Under the pieces are notes generated by a model. The model searched no databases and was not told the DNA's origin. It saw only the letters and a list, made by a program, of their open reading frames with translations. Made by a program: the position numbers and the translations under genes. This document shows, piece after piece, positions 13,365-13,591 of a stretch of DNA of 13,591 nucleotides; the first letter of the stretch is position 1, and each line of letters begins with the position of its first letter. The stretch comes from an uncultured Eubacteriales bacterium (GTDB lineage: Bacteria; Bacillota; Clostridia; Oscillospirales; CAG-272). The stretch is from NCBI GenBank assembly GCA_900547725.1, contig URHR01000050.1, forward strand, positions 1 through 13,591, written 5' to 3'.

Positions 13365-13591
13365 ATGAATAAAAAATTATATCGTTACTTTATTGAAACG
13401 CGCGCCCACCGCAACCTGCGCCGGGATTTCCCGCAGAATCTCGCCGCGGAATTTTCGGCTTTGGGTCTTTCTCCCGAGGAGCGCATGACCCGCCGCTTTG
13501 AACTGCTTTGCCAAGCAGAGAAGCCGCAGATGCAGCCGTTTGAAAAGATCGTGCTGATGCGGACGGTCAAAAAACAGCCCGACATCTTCAC
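13365..13591 (+). CDS. N-terminal fragment, possibly pyruvate-formate-lyase-like protein
   Basis: An open frame starting ATG 13365, eight bases after GGAG (13353-13356), runs off the window end after 75 complete codons, so only the N-terminus is seen. It begins MNKKLYRYFIETRAHRNL, has no signal peptide, and contains SPEERMTRRFELL, a conserved-looking Pro (EKPQMQPFEKI) and RTVKKQPDIF. The pattern of an R-rich helix, KP, and a segment ending in R-T followed by PDIF recalls the N-terminal region of pyruvate-formate-lyase-family glycyl radical proteins. That identification is from memory and weak. The active-site Cys and Gly loop would lie outside the window. It is transcribed divergently from the LacI-family gene and its promoter is covered by an operator-like site, so repression by that regulator is likely. 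A shadow ORF on the opposite strand is not supported. Confidence 0.6.
   Translation, partial: MNKKLYRYFIETRAHRNLRRDFPQNLAAEFSALGLSPEERMTRRFELLCQAEKPQMQPFEKIVLMRTVKKQPDIF

Overview
The window looks like chromosomal DNA from an uncultured, probably gut-dwelling member of the Clostridia (Firmicutes). The reasons are strong AGGAGG-type ribosome binding sites, lipoproteins with Ala/Ser-Cys lipoboxes followed by Thr/Pro/Lys-rich linkers, an extracellular family-1-type solute-binding protein, beta-helix surface proteins ending in modules common in clostridial secretomes, and a LacI-type regulator with sigma-A-like promoters. GC content is moderate to high in most genes. The assignment is inferred from gene style, not from a marker gene.

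Layout: positions 1-47 are a pure GACA microsatellite at the window edge. A strong intrinsic terminator (117-163) closes an unseen upstream gene, and a gene-free leader follows. Next comes a same-strand run coding for exported proteins: an 819-residue beta-helix protein with a non-ATG start (368-2827), a 42-residue unrecognised peptide (2842-2970), a hairpin, a 514-residue paralogue of the first protein with a different C-terminus (3041-4585), a tiny lipoprotein (4601-4831), a solute-binding lipoprotein (4851-6368), a hairpin attenuator, and a 904-residue lipoprotein (6429-9143). That last protein joins two copies of a glycan-enzyme-associated N-terminal domain, a glycerophosphodiesterase-like domain that has lost most catalytic residues, and an intact calcineurin-like metallophosphoesterase.

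A separate promoter (9199-9226) then drives a two-gene unit: a cytoplasmic metallophosphoesterase that is a close relative of the C-terminal domain of the large lipoprotein (9249-10139), and a cytoplasmic GH36/raffinose-synthase-like alpha-galactosidase (10158-12131). A hairpin terminator (12130-12170) separates this unit from a convergent LacI-family repressor gene on the minus strand (12184-13203). The repressor gene and a divergent truncated gene (13365 to the window end, possibly a pyruvate-formate-lyase-like protein) share an intergenic region with two nearly matching promoter/operator units facing away from each other.

Taken together, the window reads as a glycan-oriented surface and utilisation locus: secreted beta-helix proteins, a sugar or oligosaccharide binding lipoprotein, an outside/inside pair of related phosphoesterases and an alpha-galactosidase. 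A pathway acting on a phosphorylated galactose-containing molecule is one reading, but it is inference. No ABC permease genes are present to partner the binding protein. No transposase, CRISPR array, tRNA or rRNA was seen.
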